From assembly GCA_934668695.1 (NCBI GenBank), contig CAKUOD010000010.1:1-64000 (forward strand): DNA of 64,000 bases, given 5' to 3'. This document shows positions 25,345 through 35,796 of this stretch, in pieces. Within the stretch, counting starts at the first letter, position 1. Each line of letters opens with the position of its first letter. The stretch comes from an uncultured Collinsella sp. GTDB lineage: Bacteria; Actinomycetota; Coriobacteriia; Coriobacteriales; Coriobacteriaceae. The notes under the pieces were generated by a model, which ran no database searches, had not been told where the DNA came from, and saw only the letters and a program-made list of their open reading frames with translations. The translations under genes were made by a program, and so were the position numbers.

Positions 25345-27441
25345 TTACTTTTTGCGGGCAAGCTCACCGATGTTGGCGATGCCGGAGAAAACGGCCTCGA
25401 AGCGGTTGAGCAGCTTAAGGCGATTATCGCGGAGCTGCTCGTCCTTGTCCATGACCATAACCTCGTCGAAGAAGCGGTCGATGGGCGCGCGCAAGGCGGC
25501 CAGGGCAGCAAACGCGGCGGGGTAATCCTCGGCGGCGAGAGCGGCGTCGACGGCGGTCTGAGCGGCCTCGGAGGCGTCGGCAAGCGCAAGCTCAACCTCG
25601 CCCATCAGGCTGCGGTCGTACTCCGCGCCCAGCTCGGGCTTGGAGATATGCGCGGCACGGGCATAGGCGGTCGCCAGGTTGTCGAACGTCTCAGCGTCAT
25701 TCTTGCGGGCCTCGTCGAGGGCGGCGCAGCGGGCGAAGAAGACGGACGGGGCGATGATGTGCACCGCGGAGACGGCGGCAACGGTATCGGCCGGGATCTT
25801 CTCGTCGCGGGCCATGCTCACCAAGCGGCCATGGAAGAAGTCACGAACCTGCTGGGCGACCTCGGCGGCGTCGAACTCAATGCCCTGCTCACTGTAGAGT
25901 TCGAGGGCAAAGTCGATGAGCGACGTGGGGTCGATCGGCAGACGGTCGCGCAGGATGTTGATAATGCCGATAGCGGCACGACGCAGCGCGTAGGGGTCGG
26001 AGGAGCCGGTCGGGGGCTCGCCGATGGCAAAGATACCGGCGATGGTATCGAGCTTGTCGGCGCAGGCCACGATGCAGCCAGCGGTGCCCTCGGGCAGCTC
26101 GTCACCGGCAAAACGGGGACGATAGTGATCGCGAATAGCATGGGCGACCTCGTCGTTCTCCCCCATCGCGGTCGCGTAATAACCGCCCATCACGCCCTGC
26201 TGGCTCGTGAACTCGACGACGGCGTTGGACACCAGGTCTGCCTTGCACAGGTGTGCGGCGCGAGCAGCGTCGGCGGCAAGATGGGCGCCCAGGTGAGCCT
26301 CGCGGGCAATAGCAAGCGCGAGCTGCTCGATGCGCTCGGACTTGGCGAGCACGCTACCGAGCTTCTCCTGGAAGGCAACCTTGGACAGACGCTCACGGAA
26401 CTCGTCGAGGGAGATCTTCAGGTCCTCCTCGTAGAAGAACTTAGCGTCGTCCAGACGGGCGCGCACGACGCGCTCGTTACCGTCGATCACTCGCTCGGCG
26501 TTCTCGGGCTTGCTGTTGGAGACGACCACGAACTCACGCGTCAGCTTGCCCTCGCCGTCATAGATCGGGAAGTAGCGCTGGTTGGTGAGCATGGACTCGC
26601 AGATGATCTCGTGCGGGACCTTGAGGAACTCCTCATCGAAGGTACCGACGAGCACCGTCGGCCACTCGCAGAGGTTGATAACCTCCTCGAAGACCTTCTT
26701 GGGCGTATCGACATGGCAGCCGGGACGGGCAGCCTCGACCTCGGCGATACCGGCGAGAATCGCCTCGCGACGGCGCTCGGCAGAAAGCACGCCGGCGTCC
26801 TCGAGCACCTGCTCGTAGACGGCGGGGCTGGCAACCACATGGTCACCGGGGCCAAGTACGCGATGACCGCGCGTGGTGTTGCCACTCGTCACGTCGGCAA
26901 ACGACACGGGCACAACATCCTCGCCCAGAAGGCAGCAGATCCAACGAACCGGACGAACAAAGGTCGCATGCTCGTGACCCCAGCGCTGGGAGCGGTAGTT
27001 GGGCCACTGCAGGCCAGCGATGGTCTTCTCGCACAGGGCCGTCAGGATCGGGGTAGCCGGTGCGGAGGGAATGTTCTTCTCGGCAAAGACGTACTCACGA
27101 CCGTCAGTGTCCTCGCGACGGACCAGGTCCTCGGCAGCCACACCGCACTTGCGGGCGAAGCCCTGGGCGGCCTTGGTGGCGTTGCCGTCGGCATCAAAGG
27201 CAATGTTTGCCGCGGGGCCACGCTTGACCTCGTGAACCTCATCGGTAGCGGTGGCAACGTCGGCAACGAGCGCAGCCAGGCGACGCGGGCTCGAGATCAC
27301 GCGGACCTCGCCGTGGGCCAGACCGGCCTCGTCGAGACCCTTGGCGATCATGGTGCCAAGCTGCTTGACGGCATTGTTCAGCGGTGCAGAGGGCATTTCC
27401 TCCGTACCGATCTCAAACAGGAAATCCTTAGCGTCTGCCAT
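25345..27441 (-). CDS. glyS: Glycyl-tRNA synthetase beta subunit
   Basis: Large tRNA-binding subunit of the heterotetrameric bacterial GlyRS. The N-terminal FLFEIGTEEMPS and ISSPRRLAALV, the central PTVLVGTFDEEFLKVP and the GDPYALRR-like SSDPYALRRAAIGI are characteristic. It is 698 residues. Its ATG lies three bases after the glyQ stop, with GAGGTG upstream. Expressed with glyQ; ppsR follows 34 bases downstream and may be cotranscribed. Confidence 0.97.
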   Translation of the reverse strand: MADAKDFLFEIGTEEMPSAPLNNAVKQLGTMIAKGLDEAGLAHGEVRVISSPRRLAALVADVATATDEVHEVKRGPAANIAFDADGNATKAAQGFARKCGVAAEDLVRREDTDGREYVFAEKNIPSAPATPILTALCEKTIAGLQWPNYRSQRWGHEHATFVRPVRWICCLLGEDVVPVSFADVTSGNTTRGHRVLGPGDHVVASPAVYEQVLEDAGVLSAERRREAILAGIAEVEAARPGCHVDTPKKVFEEVINLCEWPTVLVGTFDEEFLKVPHEIICESMLTNQRYFPIYDGEGKLTREFVVVSNSKPENAERVIDGNERVVRARLDDAKFFYEEDLKISLDEFRERLSKVAFQEKLGSVLAKSERIEQLALAIAREAHLGAHLAADAARAAHLCKADLVSNAVVEFTSQQGVMGGYYATAMGENDEVAHAIRDHYRPRFAGDELPEGTAGCIVACADKLDTIAGIFAIGEPPTGSSDPYALRRAAIGIINILRDRLPIDPTSLIDFALELYSEQGIEFDAAEVAQQVRDFFHGRLVSMARDEKIPADTVAAVSAVHIIAPSVFFARCAALDEARKNDAETFDNLATAYARAAHISKPELGAEYDRSLMGEVELALADASEAAQTAVDAALAAEDYPAAFAALAALRAPIDRFFDEVMVMDKDEQLRDNRLKLLNRFEAVFSGIANIGELARKK

Positions 27442-27444
27442 GGC

Positions 27445-28356
27445 TTACGCCACCTCGCCTTCCTGGTCGGCATTCTCGTTGACTCCGGCGACCTCGGCCA
27501 TATAGGCCTCGCAGCACGCCTTGGCGACGGCGCGGACGCGCAGGATGTAGTTGGCACGCTCGACTGCGGACAGGGCGCCGCGGGCATCGAGCAGGTTGAA
27601 GGCATGGCTGCACTTCATGACGCAGTCGTACGCGGGCAGCGGCAGCTTGCGCTCCAAGCAGGAATGGCACTCGGCCTCGTAGTCGTCAAACTTCTGACGC
27701 ATCATCTCGACGTTGGCGACCTCAAAGTTGTAAGCGCTAAACTCGCGCTCGTTCTCCAGGAACACGTCGCCATAGGTCATGGGCGTGCCGTCGGGCAGGT
27801 AGCTCCACACCAGATCGTAGACCGAGTTGACGCCCTGGGCGTACATGGCGATACGCTCCAGGCCATAGGTAATCTCGACAGGCACGGGGTCGACCTCGAT
27901 ACCGCCCACCTGCTGGAAGTACGTAAACTGCGTGACCTCCATGCCGTTGAGCCAGACCTCCCAGCCAAGGCCCCAGGCGCCCAGGGTCGGGCTCTCCCAG
28001 TCGTCCTCGACAAAACGAACGTCATGGTCGTTGGGGTCCAAGCCAATGGCGGCAAGAGACCCCAGGTAAAGCTCCTGGGCGTTGACCGGCGAGGGCTTGA
28101 TGAGCACCTGGAACTGATAGTAGTGCTGCATGCGGTTGGGATTCTCGCCGTAGCGGCCGTCGGCGGGACGGCGGCAGGGCTGCGCATAGCAGGTGCGCCA
28201 CTCGGCGGGACCGAGCGAGCGCAGCGTGGTCGCGGTATGGAAGGTACCGGCACCGACCTCGGAGTCATAGGGCTGCATAATAACGCAGCCCTGCTCGCCC
28301 CAGTACTGCTGGAGGCGCAGGATGATGTCTTGGAAGGAAAGCGATGAAGCGTTCAT
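27445..28356 (-). CDS. glyQ: Glycyl-tRNA synthetase alpha subunit
   Basis: Catalytic class II subunit that forms glycyl-adenylate. It shows [50 protein letters not shown] and [20 protein letters not shown]. At 303 residues the length is typical. The ATG has AGAGG very close and GAGGGG further upstream. First gene after the promoter at 28403. Confidence 0.97.
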   Translation of the reverse strand: MNASSLSFQDIILRLQQYWGEQGCVIMQPYDSEVGAGTFHTATTLRSLGPAEWRTCYAQPCRRPADGRYGENPNRMQHYYQFQVLIKPSPVNAQELYLGSLAAIGLDPNDHDVRFVEDDWESPTLGAWGLGWEVWLNGMEVTQFTYFQQVGGIEVDPVPVEITYGLERIAMYAQGVNSVYDLVWSYLPDGTPMTYGDVFLENEREFSAYNFEVANVEMMRQKFDDYEAECHSCLERKLPLPAYDCVMKCSHAFNLLDARGALSAVERANYILRVRAVAKACCEAYMAEVAGVNENADQEGEVA

Positions 28357-28402
28357 GCCTCTAATATCCCCTCGTCGAAACGATTACACGGTTAGGTACT
28401 GT

Positions 28403-28408
28403 ACTATA
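28403..28408 (-). promoter_or_regulatory. Candidate -10 of the glyQ promoter
   Basis: TATAGT on the minus strand, 46 bases before glyQ, in the only gap after lepB. No convincing -35 is seen 16-18 bases upstream. Confidence 0.35.
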
Positions 28409-28415
28409 GCGGTTT

Positions 28416-28979
28416 TTAGTCGATAGCGCCGATGCGGTTGAGCGGCCAGTAACGCACAAGCGCCACAGCGATCAAATCAGAGCGATCGACGGGACCAAAG
28501 TAGCGTGAGTCGGCAGAGTTCTCTCGATTGTCGCCCATCACCCACACACAGTCATCGGGGACGGTGTAGGGATAGCTCACCTGGGCGGCGGGCGCTTGGA
28601 CCGAAAGCGGCCAGCTCATGCCGGTCGTATAGTCCTCATCGAGCGCCTGGCCGTCGACGACGACCTTGCCGTCCTGAAGGTCGACCGTCTGACCGGCCGT
28701 GGCGATGACGCGCTTTACCAGCACGTCATGCTCGGACGTGGCATCGGGGTTGTGGAACACCACGATATCACCCTGTTTGACGGGCTGACCGAGCTCGAGG
28801 CTCACCTTTTGTGCCAGGATCTGGTCGCCAATCTCGATCGTGTCCTCCATGGAGCCGGTGGGCACCACAAAGGGCTCGACCACAAAGGTGCGGATCAGGA
28901 AAGTGGCCACGAGCGCGATTGCGATGACCGCGATCCACTCAAAGGCGCCCCTCAACGCGGAATGCTGCGATGGAACCAT
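28416..28979 (-). CDS. lepB: Type I signal peptidase
   Basis: Membrane serine protease that removes Sec/Tat signal peptides. One N-terminal membrane helix (about 16-32) precedes the Ser nucleophile in PTGSMEDTI (Ser43) and the Lys general base in LVKRVIATAG (Lys89); box E GDNRENSADSRYFG is present. ATG 28979 (187 residues) is five bases after GAGGAG; a GTG overlapping the trmD stop two codons earlier is possible. Last gene of the rpsP operon. Confidence 0.95.
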   Translation of the reverse strand: MVPSQHSALRGAFEWIAVIAIALVATFLIRTFVVEPFVVPTGSMEDTIEIGDQILAQKVSLELGQPVKQGDIVVFHNPDATSEHDVLVKRVIATAGQTVDLQDGKVVVDGQALDEDYTTGMSWPLSVQAPAAQVSYPYTVPDDCVWVMGDNRENSADSRYFGPVDRSDLIAVALVRYWPLNRIGAID

Positions 28980-28981
28980 TC

Positions 28982-29740
28982 TCACTCCTCGCTCTGCGAA
29001 TACGAAGCGTCTAGAATCTCCTGCGCGTATGCGCGCTCCTGGGGCGTAAGCCGCGCCGTCTCGATCAGGTCGGGACGCCAGCGGCAGGTGCGCTCGATTG
29101 AATTCTTACGGCGCCAGGCGTCAACCTTGGCATGGTCACCGCTCACGAGCACCGGCGGCACGCCCTCGCCGTTGAATTCGGCAGGGCGGGTGTACTGCGC
29201 ATACTCGAGCAGGCCTCCGTCCTCGGCGGTCGAGAACGACTCGTCGACGTTGCTCATCTCGTCACCAAGGGCGCCGGGAATCAGGCGTACGACGGCATCG
29301 GCAACGACCATAGCGGGAAGCTCGCCGCCCGTGAGCACGTAATCGCCGATCGACAGGCGCTCGTCGGCATACGCATAGGCACGCTCGTCGACACCTTCGT
29401 AACGGCTGCACACAAACAGCAGGCGCTCGCTTTTGAGCAGGCGCTCGGCCACATGCTGCGTAAAGGGCTCGCCGCACGGGGTGAAGAACACCACCGTTGG
29501 CTTGGGGCCCTCCGCGCTAATGGCCTCGATGGCCTCGGCGATAGGCTCGACCTTCATGAGCATGCCCTGCCCGCCGCCGTACGGCTCGTCATCGACGGTA
29601 CGATGACGGTCGTGCGTCCAGTCGCGCAGGTTATACGCCTTAAAATCAAAAAGGCCGGCCTTGCGGGCGCGGCCCAAAATCGATGTGGACATGACGGGCT
29701 CAAACATCTCGGGAAAGACCGAAAGGGTCTCAATCAGCAT
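28982..29740 (-). CDS. trmD: tRNA (guanine-37-N1)-methyltransferase
   Basis: SPOUT methyltransferase that methylates G37 and prevents +1 frameshifting. It shows ETLSVFPEMFEP, DDEPYGGGQGMLMKVEP, the SAM-binding trefoil knot with CSRYEGVDER and GDYVLTGGELPAMV. It is 252 residues. GGGAGG lies five bases before the ATG. Between rimM and lepB in the rpsP operon. Confidence 0.97.
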   Translation of the reverse strand: MLIETLSVFPEMFEPVMSTSILGRARKAGLFDFKAYNLRDWTHDRHRTVDDEPYGGGQGMLMKVEPIAEAIEAISAEGPKPTVVFFTPCGEPFTQHVAERLLKSERLLFVCSRYEGVDERAYAYADERLSIGDYVLTGGELPAMVVADAVVRLIPGALGDEMSNVDESFSTAEDGGLLEYAQYTRPAEFNGEGVPPVLVSGDHAKVDAWRRKNSIERTCRWRPDLIETARLTPQERAYAQEILDASYSQSEE

Positions 29741-29750
29741 GTTGTCCTCC

Positions 29751-30272
29751 CTACTTGTCCATATCGATCAGGCCGTCCATAACGTGGACGGAAATTGTTC
29801 CTGTGTCGGGAAGATCGAGCACAACCTGCTCGATCACGGGAATCAGTACCTCGCCGTACCGATCGCCCTCGACAACCCAAACATCGTTAGCGGGCGTCGA
29901 CATGATCTCGACGATCGTGCCGAGCGAACCGAAGCGCTCGTCGACCACCTCGCGACCCATCAGGTCGGTATAGGCGACGTCGAGTGAATCGAGCTCAAAG
30001 TCGTCACGATTTGCCAGCACGTAGCATCCCGTGATGCCCTCGGCGGCCGTCAAGTCGTCAATGCCCTCAAACGAGACCAGATCGCCATCGCCCGTATCGG
30101 AGACGGACACGACCGTGCAAAAGCGGTCGCGCTTGAGCGCCGGCGGCGTCAGGGCGACGCGCATACCCGGCTCTAATACAGAAGGAAGCCCCCGCAGCGG
30201 CTGCGCGAGGACCTCCCCCTTCCTTCCGTGCGGCTTGACCACACGGGCGATGTTTTTGTACTGGGACCTCAA
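29751..30272 (-). CDS. rimM: Ribosome maturation factor RimM
   Basis: Binds S19 and helps assemble the 30S head. NIARVVKPHGRKGEVLAQPL is the N-terminal signature and the PRC-barrel part contains LGTIVEIMSTPANDVWVV and LIPVIEQVVLDL. The only usable start that keeps the signature is TTG 30272, four bases after the khpA stop, with a weak AGGA very close, suggesting translational coupling. 173 residues. Confidence 0.94.
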   Translation of the reverse strand: MRSQYKNIARVVKPHGRKGEVLAQPLRGLPSVLEPGMRVALTPPALKRDRFCTVVSVSDTGDGDLVSFEGIDDLTAAEGITGCYVLANRDDFELDSLDVAYTDLMGREVVDERFGSLGTIVEIMSTPANDVWVVEGDRYGEVLIPVIEQVVLDLPDTGTISVHVMDGLIDMDK

Positions 30273-30276
30273 GGTC

Positions 30277-30561
30277 CTAGCCCAGAACCTCTACCTCGAC
30301 AGCAGTGTCGAGGCGAGCGGCCAGTGCACGGGCGAGCGTGCGAATGGCCTTGATGGTACGGCCACGACGGCCGATGACCTTAGCGACGTCATCCTCGGCG
30401 ACAGAAACCTCAATCGTAGAGGCGTCGTCGCCATCGATGACCTCAAGGCTCACGGAATCCGGGTCGTCGACGATCTGAACAACGAGATATTCGACGAGAT
30501 CGGCGATGCGATCTGAGAGCATTGCCTCACCCTCGAGCTGTGCAGCGTCAACCTCAGGCAC
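30277..30561 (-). CDS. khpA: KH-domain RNA-binding protein KhpA
   Basis: Small single-KH protein; KhpA of Gram-positives binds many RNAs and influences cell elongation. The GxxG loop is in VIGRRGRTIKAIRTL. The N-terminal 14 residues are acidic. GTG at 30561 lies six bases after GAGGAG, which sits in the rpsP 3' end; 94 residues. The rpsP-khpA-rimM order supports the assignment. Confidence 0.93.
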   Translation of the reverse strand: MPEVDAAQLEGEAMLSDRIADLVEYLVVQIVDDPDSVSLEVIDGDDASTIEVSVAEDDVAKVIGRRGRTIKAIRTLARALAARLDTAVEVEVLG

Positions 30562-30564
30562 GAT

Positions 30565-30906
30565 TTACTCCTCGGCGCCCTCAGCGGCCTCAGCGGCAGC
30601 CTTAGCGGCCTCGGCCTCTTTGGCGAGCTGCTTCTTGGACTTCTTGACGACGGTCTCGGTCTTCTCGCCCTCGTTGGCGGCCTTGACCAGAGCGGCGACG
30701 GCGTCGGTGAGCTGAGCACCCTTGGACTGCCAGTCGGCGATCTTCTCGAGGTCGAGGTTGATGGTCTTGGGGGCGGTCATCGGGTTGTAGCGGCCAACCT
30801 CCTCGATGATACGACCGTCACGCGGGGCGCGGGAATCGGCGACGACGACACGGTAGTACGGACGCTTCTTAGCGCCGTGACGAGCAAGGCGAATCTTGAC
30901 TGCCAA
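30565..30906 (-). CDS. rpsP: 30S ribosomal protein S16
   Basis: S16 of the 30S body. [20 protein letters not shown] and [14 protein letters not shown] are diagnostic. A TTG at 30906 follows GGAGGAG by six bases, placing the start exactly before AVKIRL; a 12-codon longer frame (to 30942) has no support. The C-terminal 40 residues are an Ala/Glu/Lys-rich extension. Heads rpsP-khpA-rimM-trmD-lepB. Confidence 0.95.
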   Translation of the reverse strand: MAVKIRLARHGAKKRPYYRVVVADSRAPRDGRIIEEVGRYNPMTAPKTINLDLEKIADWQSKGAQLTDAVAALVKAANEGEKTETVVKKSKKQLAKEAEAAKAAAEAAEGAEE

Positions 30907-30962
30907 AGGAAACTCCTCCAACCAAGCAGCTTTAGGCTGCAACTACAAACAAACAGTTGAAC

Positions 30963-30991
30963 ATAATACGCCATCGACGCGGGCAGGTGAA
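30963..30991 (-). promoter_or_regulatory. Promoter of the rpsP operon
   Basis: TTCACC, exactly 17 bases, TATTAT on the minus strand, 57 bases before rpsP. A second possible promoter further upstream (TTGCAA, 16 bases, TAAGAT near 31040-31065) could add expression. Confidence 0.65.
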
Positions 30992-31095
30992 GTCCGTGAG
31001 ACCAACTTCTTCGGTGTAGTCGAGGGCAAATCCATATCTTAGACAAGAATTCGGGATTTGCAAGCACATACACGCACCCCACATGAGCTGCGCGG

Positions 31096-31101
31096 TATAC
31101 T
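31096..31101 (+). promoter_or_regulatory. -10 element of dinB
   Basis: TATACT predicts transcription from about 31108. That coincides with an in-frame ATG (31108) and leaves a 39-base leader to the ATG at 31147. No LexA-type box is recognisable around it. Confidence 0.4.
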
Positions 31102-31146
31102 CATGACATGGAAAGACGCGAACATACATACGGTTATGAGGATGCC

Positions 31147-32361
31147 ATGGGCGTCACGCCGCCTCCCTGGACGGGTCCGGCGGTGGGCCTCATGGACCTC
31201 GATGCGTTTTTTGCGAGCGTGGAGATGCTCGATCATCCCGAATGGCGCGGAAAGCCGCTCATCGTGGGCGGAGACGCCGATTCGCGTGGCGTCGTGTCCA
31301 CATGTTCGTATGAGGCACGTCGCTTTGGCGTGCACTCTGCCATGGCCTCGGCCGAGGCGCGGCGCTTGTGCCCGCAAGCCATTTGGACGCACGGGCACTT
31401 TGATCGCTACCGCGAGGTGAGCGCGCAGGTCATGGCGATTCTTGCCGAGGAGACGCCGCGCGTTGAGCGCGTATCCATCGACGAAGCCTTTATCGATATC
31501 ACACCGGGTCGCTTTGCGCCCGAAGACCCGCTACTGGTTGCGCGGCGTATAAGCGACCGCGTGGCAGCGCTAGGAGTGACGTGCTCCATTGGTGTGGGCT
31601 GCAACAAGACGGTCGCAAAGATCGCAAGCGAGCGGGATAAGCCGTTTGGGCTGACCATCGTGCGCCCCGGAACCGAGCAGCGCTTTTTGGCCGCGCTGCC
31701 GGTATCTGCCATGAGCGGCATCGGGCGCTCGGCCGAGGAACGACTGCGCCGCATGCGCATCTACACCCTCGGCGAGCTATCACGTGCACCGGAATCCACC
31801 TTGGCCTCTATTTTTGGCGTCAACGGCGAACGCATGCGCCAGCGTGCGCTGGGACTCGAAATCTCCGAAGTCACAAGTCTCGATGAAGAGCGTGAGGTCA
31901 AGTCGGTCAGCAATGAACGCACCTTTGCGAAAGATTTGACTGAGCGCGGGGACATCGAAGCGGCGATTGCGCTGCTGGGCGAGTCAGTGGGACGCCGCCT
32001 GCGTCGTCAGGGACTAACGGGCGCCACGGTGACGCTCAAGCTCAAGTATTCGTATGGAAACGGTCGCTCGGCACAGCGCCGGCTGCCTCATCCGACCGAC
32101 GATGAGAACATCTTCGTGGCAGTTGCGCTCGAACTGCTCGACAACATCTGGCAGGAAGGCATGCATGTTCGCTTAGCAGGCATCGGCATGAGCGACTTTG
32201 ACCATCGGGGCGGCATCCAGACCGACTTGTTCTGCGAAGTCGACGACCGCGGAGCCCAGTCGAGCGACCGACGCGACCTCTCCGTCGCCATCGACGCCGT
32301 CCGAGACAAATTCGGCGACACCGCCCTATCTTACGGCCGCCAATCCCGCTTCAACGATTAA
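31147..32361 (+). CDS. dinB: DNA polymerase IV (Y-family translesion polymerase)
   Basis: Error-prone bypass polymerase. The catalytic LMDLDAFFASVEM and SIDEAFID carboxylates, the CSIGVGCNKTVAKIAS palm motif, the helix-hairpin-helix MSGIGRSAEERLRRM and the little-finger domain are present. QTDLF near the C-terminus fits a beta-clamp-binding peptide. I chose ATG 31147 (404 residues) because GAGG stands five bases upstream. ATG 31108 would add 13 residues and make the message leaderless given the TATACT at 31096. It is the only plus-strand gene between 4 and 52 kb. Confidence 0.92.
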   Translation: MGVTPPPWTGPAVGLMDLDAFFASVEMLDHPEWRGKPLIVGGDADSRGVVSTCSYEARRFGVHSAMASAEARRLCPQAIWTHGHFDRYREVSAQVMAILAEETPRVERVSIDEAFIDITPGRFAPEDPLLVARRISDRVAALGVTCSIGVGCNKTVAKIASERDKPFGLTIVRPGTEQRFLAALPVSAMSGIGRSAEERLRRMRIYTLGELSRAPESTLASIFGVNGERMRQRALGLEISEVTSLDEEREVKSVSNERTFAKDLTERGDIEAAIALLGESVGRRLRRQGLTGATVTLKLKYSYGNGRSAQRRLPHPTDDENIFVAVALELLDNIWQEGMHVRLAGIGMSDFDHRGGIQTDLFCEVDDRGAQSSDRRDLSVAIDAVRDKFGDTALSYGRQSRFND

Positions 32362-32370
32362 CCGCCTTTA

Positions 32371-32416
32371 GGCAAAAAGAAAGCCGGGCAGGTACGGAAA
32401 ACCGCAACTGCCCGGC
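32371..32416 (-). terminator. Terminator between convergent rsfS and dinB
   Basis: GCCGGGCAG pairs with CTGCCCGGC on the minus strand with additional CGG/CCG inside, followed by TTTCTTTTT. It sits between the two convergent genes and may stop both. Confidence 0.88.
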
Positions 32417-32460
32417 GAAATGCGCGAGGCTAGCTAAAAAGCCCCGTATCAAATGTGCTG

Positions 32461-32916
32461 TTAGAGGAGGTTGAGGGGGAGCTGGGGGGCGTCACCCCAG
32501 AGCTTTTCTAGGCGGTAGAAGTCGCGGGCTTCGGGAGTGAAGACGTGGACGACGACCGAGCCGTAGTCCATGAGCATCCAGGTCTTCTGCTCACGGCCCT
32601 CGATGGAGAACGGATGCTCGCCGCAAGCCTCGGCGACCTTCTCCTCGATCTCGTCGACGATAGAATCGACCTGGCGGTTGTTGGTACCGGTGGCAAGCAC
32701 AAAGTAGTCGCACACGTCGGAAAGCTCGGTCAGGTCGAGTACCTGCACGTCCTCGCCCTTCTTGTCGTAGGCGGCCTGCGCGGCGGCGCGGGCGACATCC
32801 TCGGCGGCGACACCGCTCGCGGACAGCGAGGCGGCGGTGCGGTCGGACGTGGCAACGAAACTCTTGTGCTCCACACCTTCAAGAATCTGCTCGTCAGTCA
32901 TGGTCTCGTCGGCCAT
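32461..32916 (-). CDS. rsfS: Ribosomal silencing factor RsfS
   Basis: Binds L14 and blocks subunit joining under starvation. The DUF143 core is clear: LDLTELSDVCDYFVLATG, NRQVDSIVDEIEEK and DYGSVVVHVFTPEARDFYRLEKLW. About 45 N-terminal residues, Ala/Ser/Glu-rich, precede the core. ATG 32916 lies six bases after GAGG; 151 residues. Last of obgE-nadD-yqeK-rsfS, a common Gram-positive order. Confidence 0.95.
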   Translation of the reverse strand: MADETMTDEQILEGVEHKSFVATSDRTAASLSASGVAAEDVARAAAQAAYDKKGEDVQVLDLTELSDVCDYFVLATGTNNRQVDSIVDEIEEKVAEACGEHPFSIEGREQKTWMLMDYGSVVVHVFTPEARDFYRLEKLWGDAPQLPLNLL

Positions 32917-32944
32917 GGAATACCTCTTTCTAGACACACCCGAG

Positions 32945-33565
32945 CTAGCGCAGCTGGGCGTAATGGTTGTAAATCGTAATAGCCGTGGGATAAAGATAGC
33001 GCCCGGACTGGATCACATAGACCAGACCCTGCGCAAAACAGGAGAAGAACAACTCGTCAAGCGTCGACTCCCCCACCATCTTGCGCAGCGCGTGGGCATA
33101 ATCACCATGGCGGTTGGGTTCGATGGCATCTGCCACAAAGACCACCATATCGAGCGGCGTCATGTCGCAGGCACCCACGGTGTGACGGTCGACGGCCTGG
33201 AAAACGGCCGGCGACAGCTCGGGAAAAAGCTGCGGAAGCTCATAGGCGGCAACCGGGCCATGCAAAAGCGGCGTCGCGGCGGAAGGAGAGCCGGCAACCT
33301 TGATGCCGTAGTGCAACGCGCGGGCCACGAGCTCGTCGTCGGAGAGAACCTTATCCCAGTCGTGAATCAGGCCGGCGGCGGCGGCATCAAAGCGGTCAAC
33401 GCCGTAGACCTCGGCAAGATGAAGTGCGGTCTCGGCAACACCCAGCGAATGCACATAGCGCTTGCGCTTATCTTTCATGCGAACATCGAGCAGCTCTTGA
33501 ATGCGCTTGAGCAGCGCGCGCTCATCGCCCTCAAACTGATCCTCTACCGACAACGTAGCCCCCAT
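32945..33565 (-). CDS. yqeK: YqeK-type HD-domain hydrolase (Ap4A hydrolase family)
   Basis: HD-superfamily phosphohydrolase; YqeK proteins hydrolyse diadenosine tetraphosphate. The metal ligands are seen as KRYVHSLGVAE, LIHDWDKVL, LLHGPVAA and HTVGACDMTPLDMVVFVADAIEP. ATG 33565 overlaps the nadD stop (TGATG); a GTG one codon earlier is equally possible. 206 residues. Follows nadD as in Bacillus. Confidence 0.92.
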   Translation of the reverse strand: MGATLSVEDQFEGDERALLKRIQELLDVRMKDKRKRYVHSLGVAETALHLAEVYGVDRFDAAAAGLIHDWDKVLSDDELVARALHYGIKVAGSPSAATPLLHGPVAAYELPQLFPELSPAVFQAVDRHTVGACDMTPLDMVVFVADAIEPNRHGDYAHALRKMVGESTLDELFFSCFAQGLVYVIQSGRYLYPTAITIYNHYAQLR

Positions 33566-34242
33566 CACTCAAAATCTTCTTGACCCAAATCGGCATATAG
33601 CCTGCGTTTGCGAATGTAGCCGAGCACGGACTCGCTCGTAAGATAGCGCACGCTCATGCCGCGGGCAACTCGCTTACGAATGTTCGTCGAGCTGATCGCC
33701 AGCGCCGGAATCTGAATATAGCGCACATCGAACGGCAGCCCCGACTCTTTGATTCGGGCACGCGCCGTATCGATATCAAAGCCCGGTCGCGTCGCCGCAA
33801 TAAAGGTAGCAAGCTCAGCGATTCGCTCGGCATCATGCCAGGTCACAATATCGATAATCGCGTCGGCGCCCGTAATAAAGTAGAGCTTTACCTGCGGCGG
33901 GTAAAAGTCGCGAAGGGCATGAAGCGTATCGGCCGTATAGGTTACGCCCGGACGGTCAATCTCGAACCGGCTCGCCAAAAAGGCCGGGTTCGCGGCAGTG
34001 GCGAGGACCGTCATGGCATAACGGTCCTCGGCAGGCGTCACCGGCTTGTCAAGCTTAAAGGCGGGAGAGCCCGCCGGCATAAAGAGCACAGCGTCCAAGT
34101 CGAGCGACTCGCGCGCCTGCTCGGCAGTCACCAGGTGCCCGTAATGAATCGGGTCGAATGTGCCGCCCATAATGCCAAGCCGAAACTCTTTGCCCTCTTT
34201 TATGGGCAGCTCGGGCAAACCGATTCCACCGCGCAGCGACAT
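33565..34242 (-). CDS. nadD: Nicotinate-nucleotide adenylyltransferase
   Basis: Makes deamido-NAD from nicotinate mononucleotide and ATP. The nucleotidyltransferase motif GIMGGTFDPIHYGHL and the C-terminal ISSTNIRKRV (ISSTxIR) are present, with GADAIIDIVTWHD between. It is 225 residues; about 20 N-terminal residues precede the core. ATG at 34242, three bases after the obgE stop, with only a weak ribosome site, suggesting coupling. Confidence 0.95.
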   Translation of the reverse strand: MSLRGGIGLPELPIKEGKEFRLGIMGGTFDPIHYGHLVTAEQARESLDLDAVLFMPAGSPAFKLDKPVTPAEDRYAMTVLATAANPAFLASRFEIDRPGVTYTADTLHALRDFYPPQVKLYFITGADAIIDIVTWHDAERIAELATFIAATRPGFDIDTARARIKESGLPFDVRYIQIPALAISSTNIRKRVARGMSVRYLTSESVLGYIRKRRLYADLGQEDFE

Positions 34243-34245
34243 GGC

Positions 34246-35724
<1,479 letters not shown>

Positions 35725-35728
35725 CTAC

Positions 35729-35771
35729 AAAAAGAGGGAGACCCTTGAATCCTAAAACTCAAGTGCCTCCC
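35729..35771 (-). terminator. Terminator between rpmA and obgE
   Basis: GGGAG...CTCCC with CTTGA/TCAAG inside, followed by TCTTTTT on the minus strand; the obgE AGGAGG begins right after it, so obgE may depend on read-through. Confidence 0.7.
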
Positions 35772-35796
35772 ACATATGTGCTCTATGAAGGGTGAA

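Noticed and set aside
25093..28347. A 1084-codon open frame on the plus strand opposite glyS-glyQ
   Set aside because: It is antisense to two unmistakable genes and arises from GC-rich third positions. Its translation has no recognisable domains.
31108..31140. A possible LexA box (CGAAC...GGTT) near the dinB start
   Set aside because: The half-sites are eight bases apart instead of four, and the right half does not match GTTCG.
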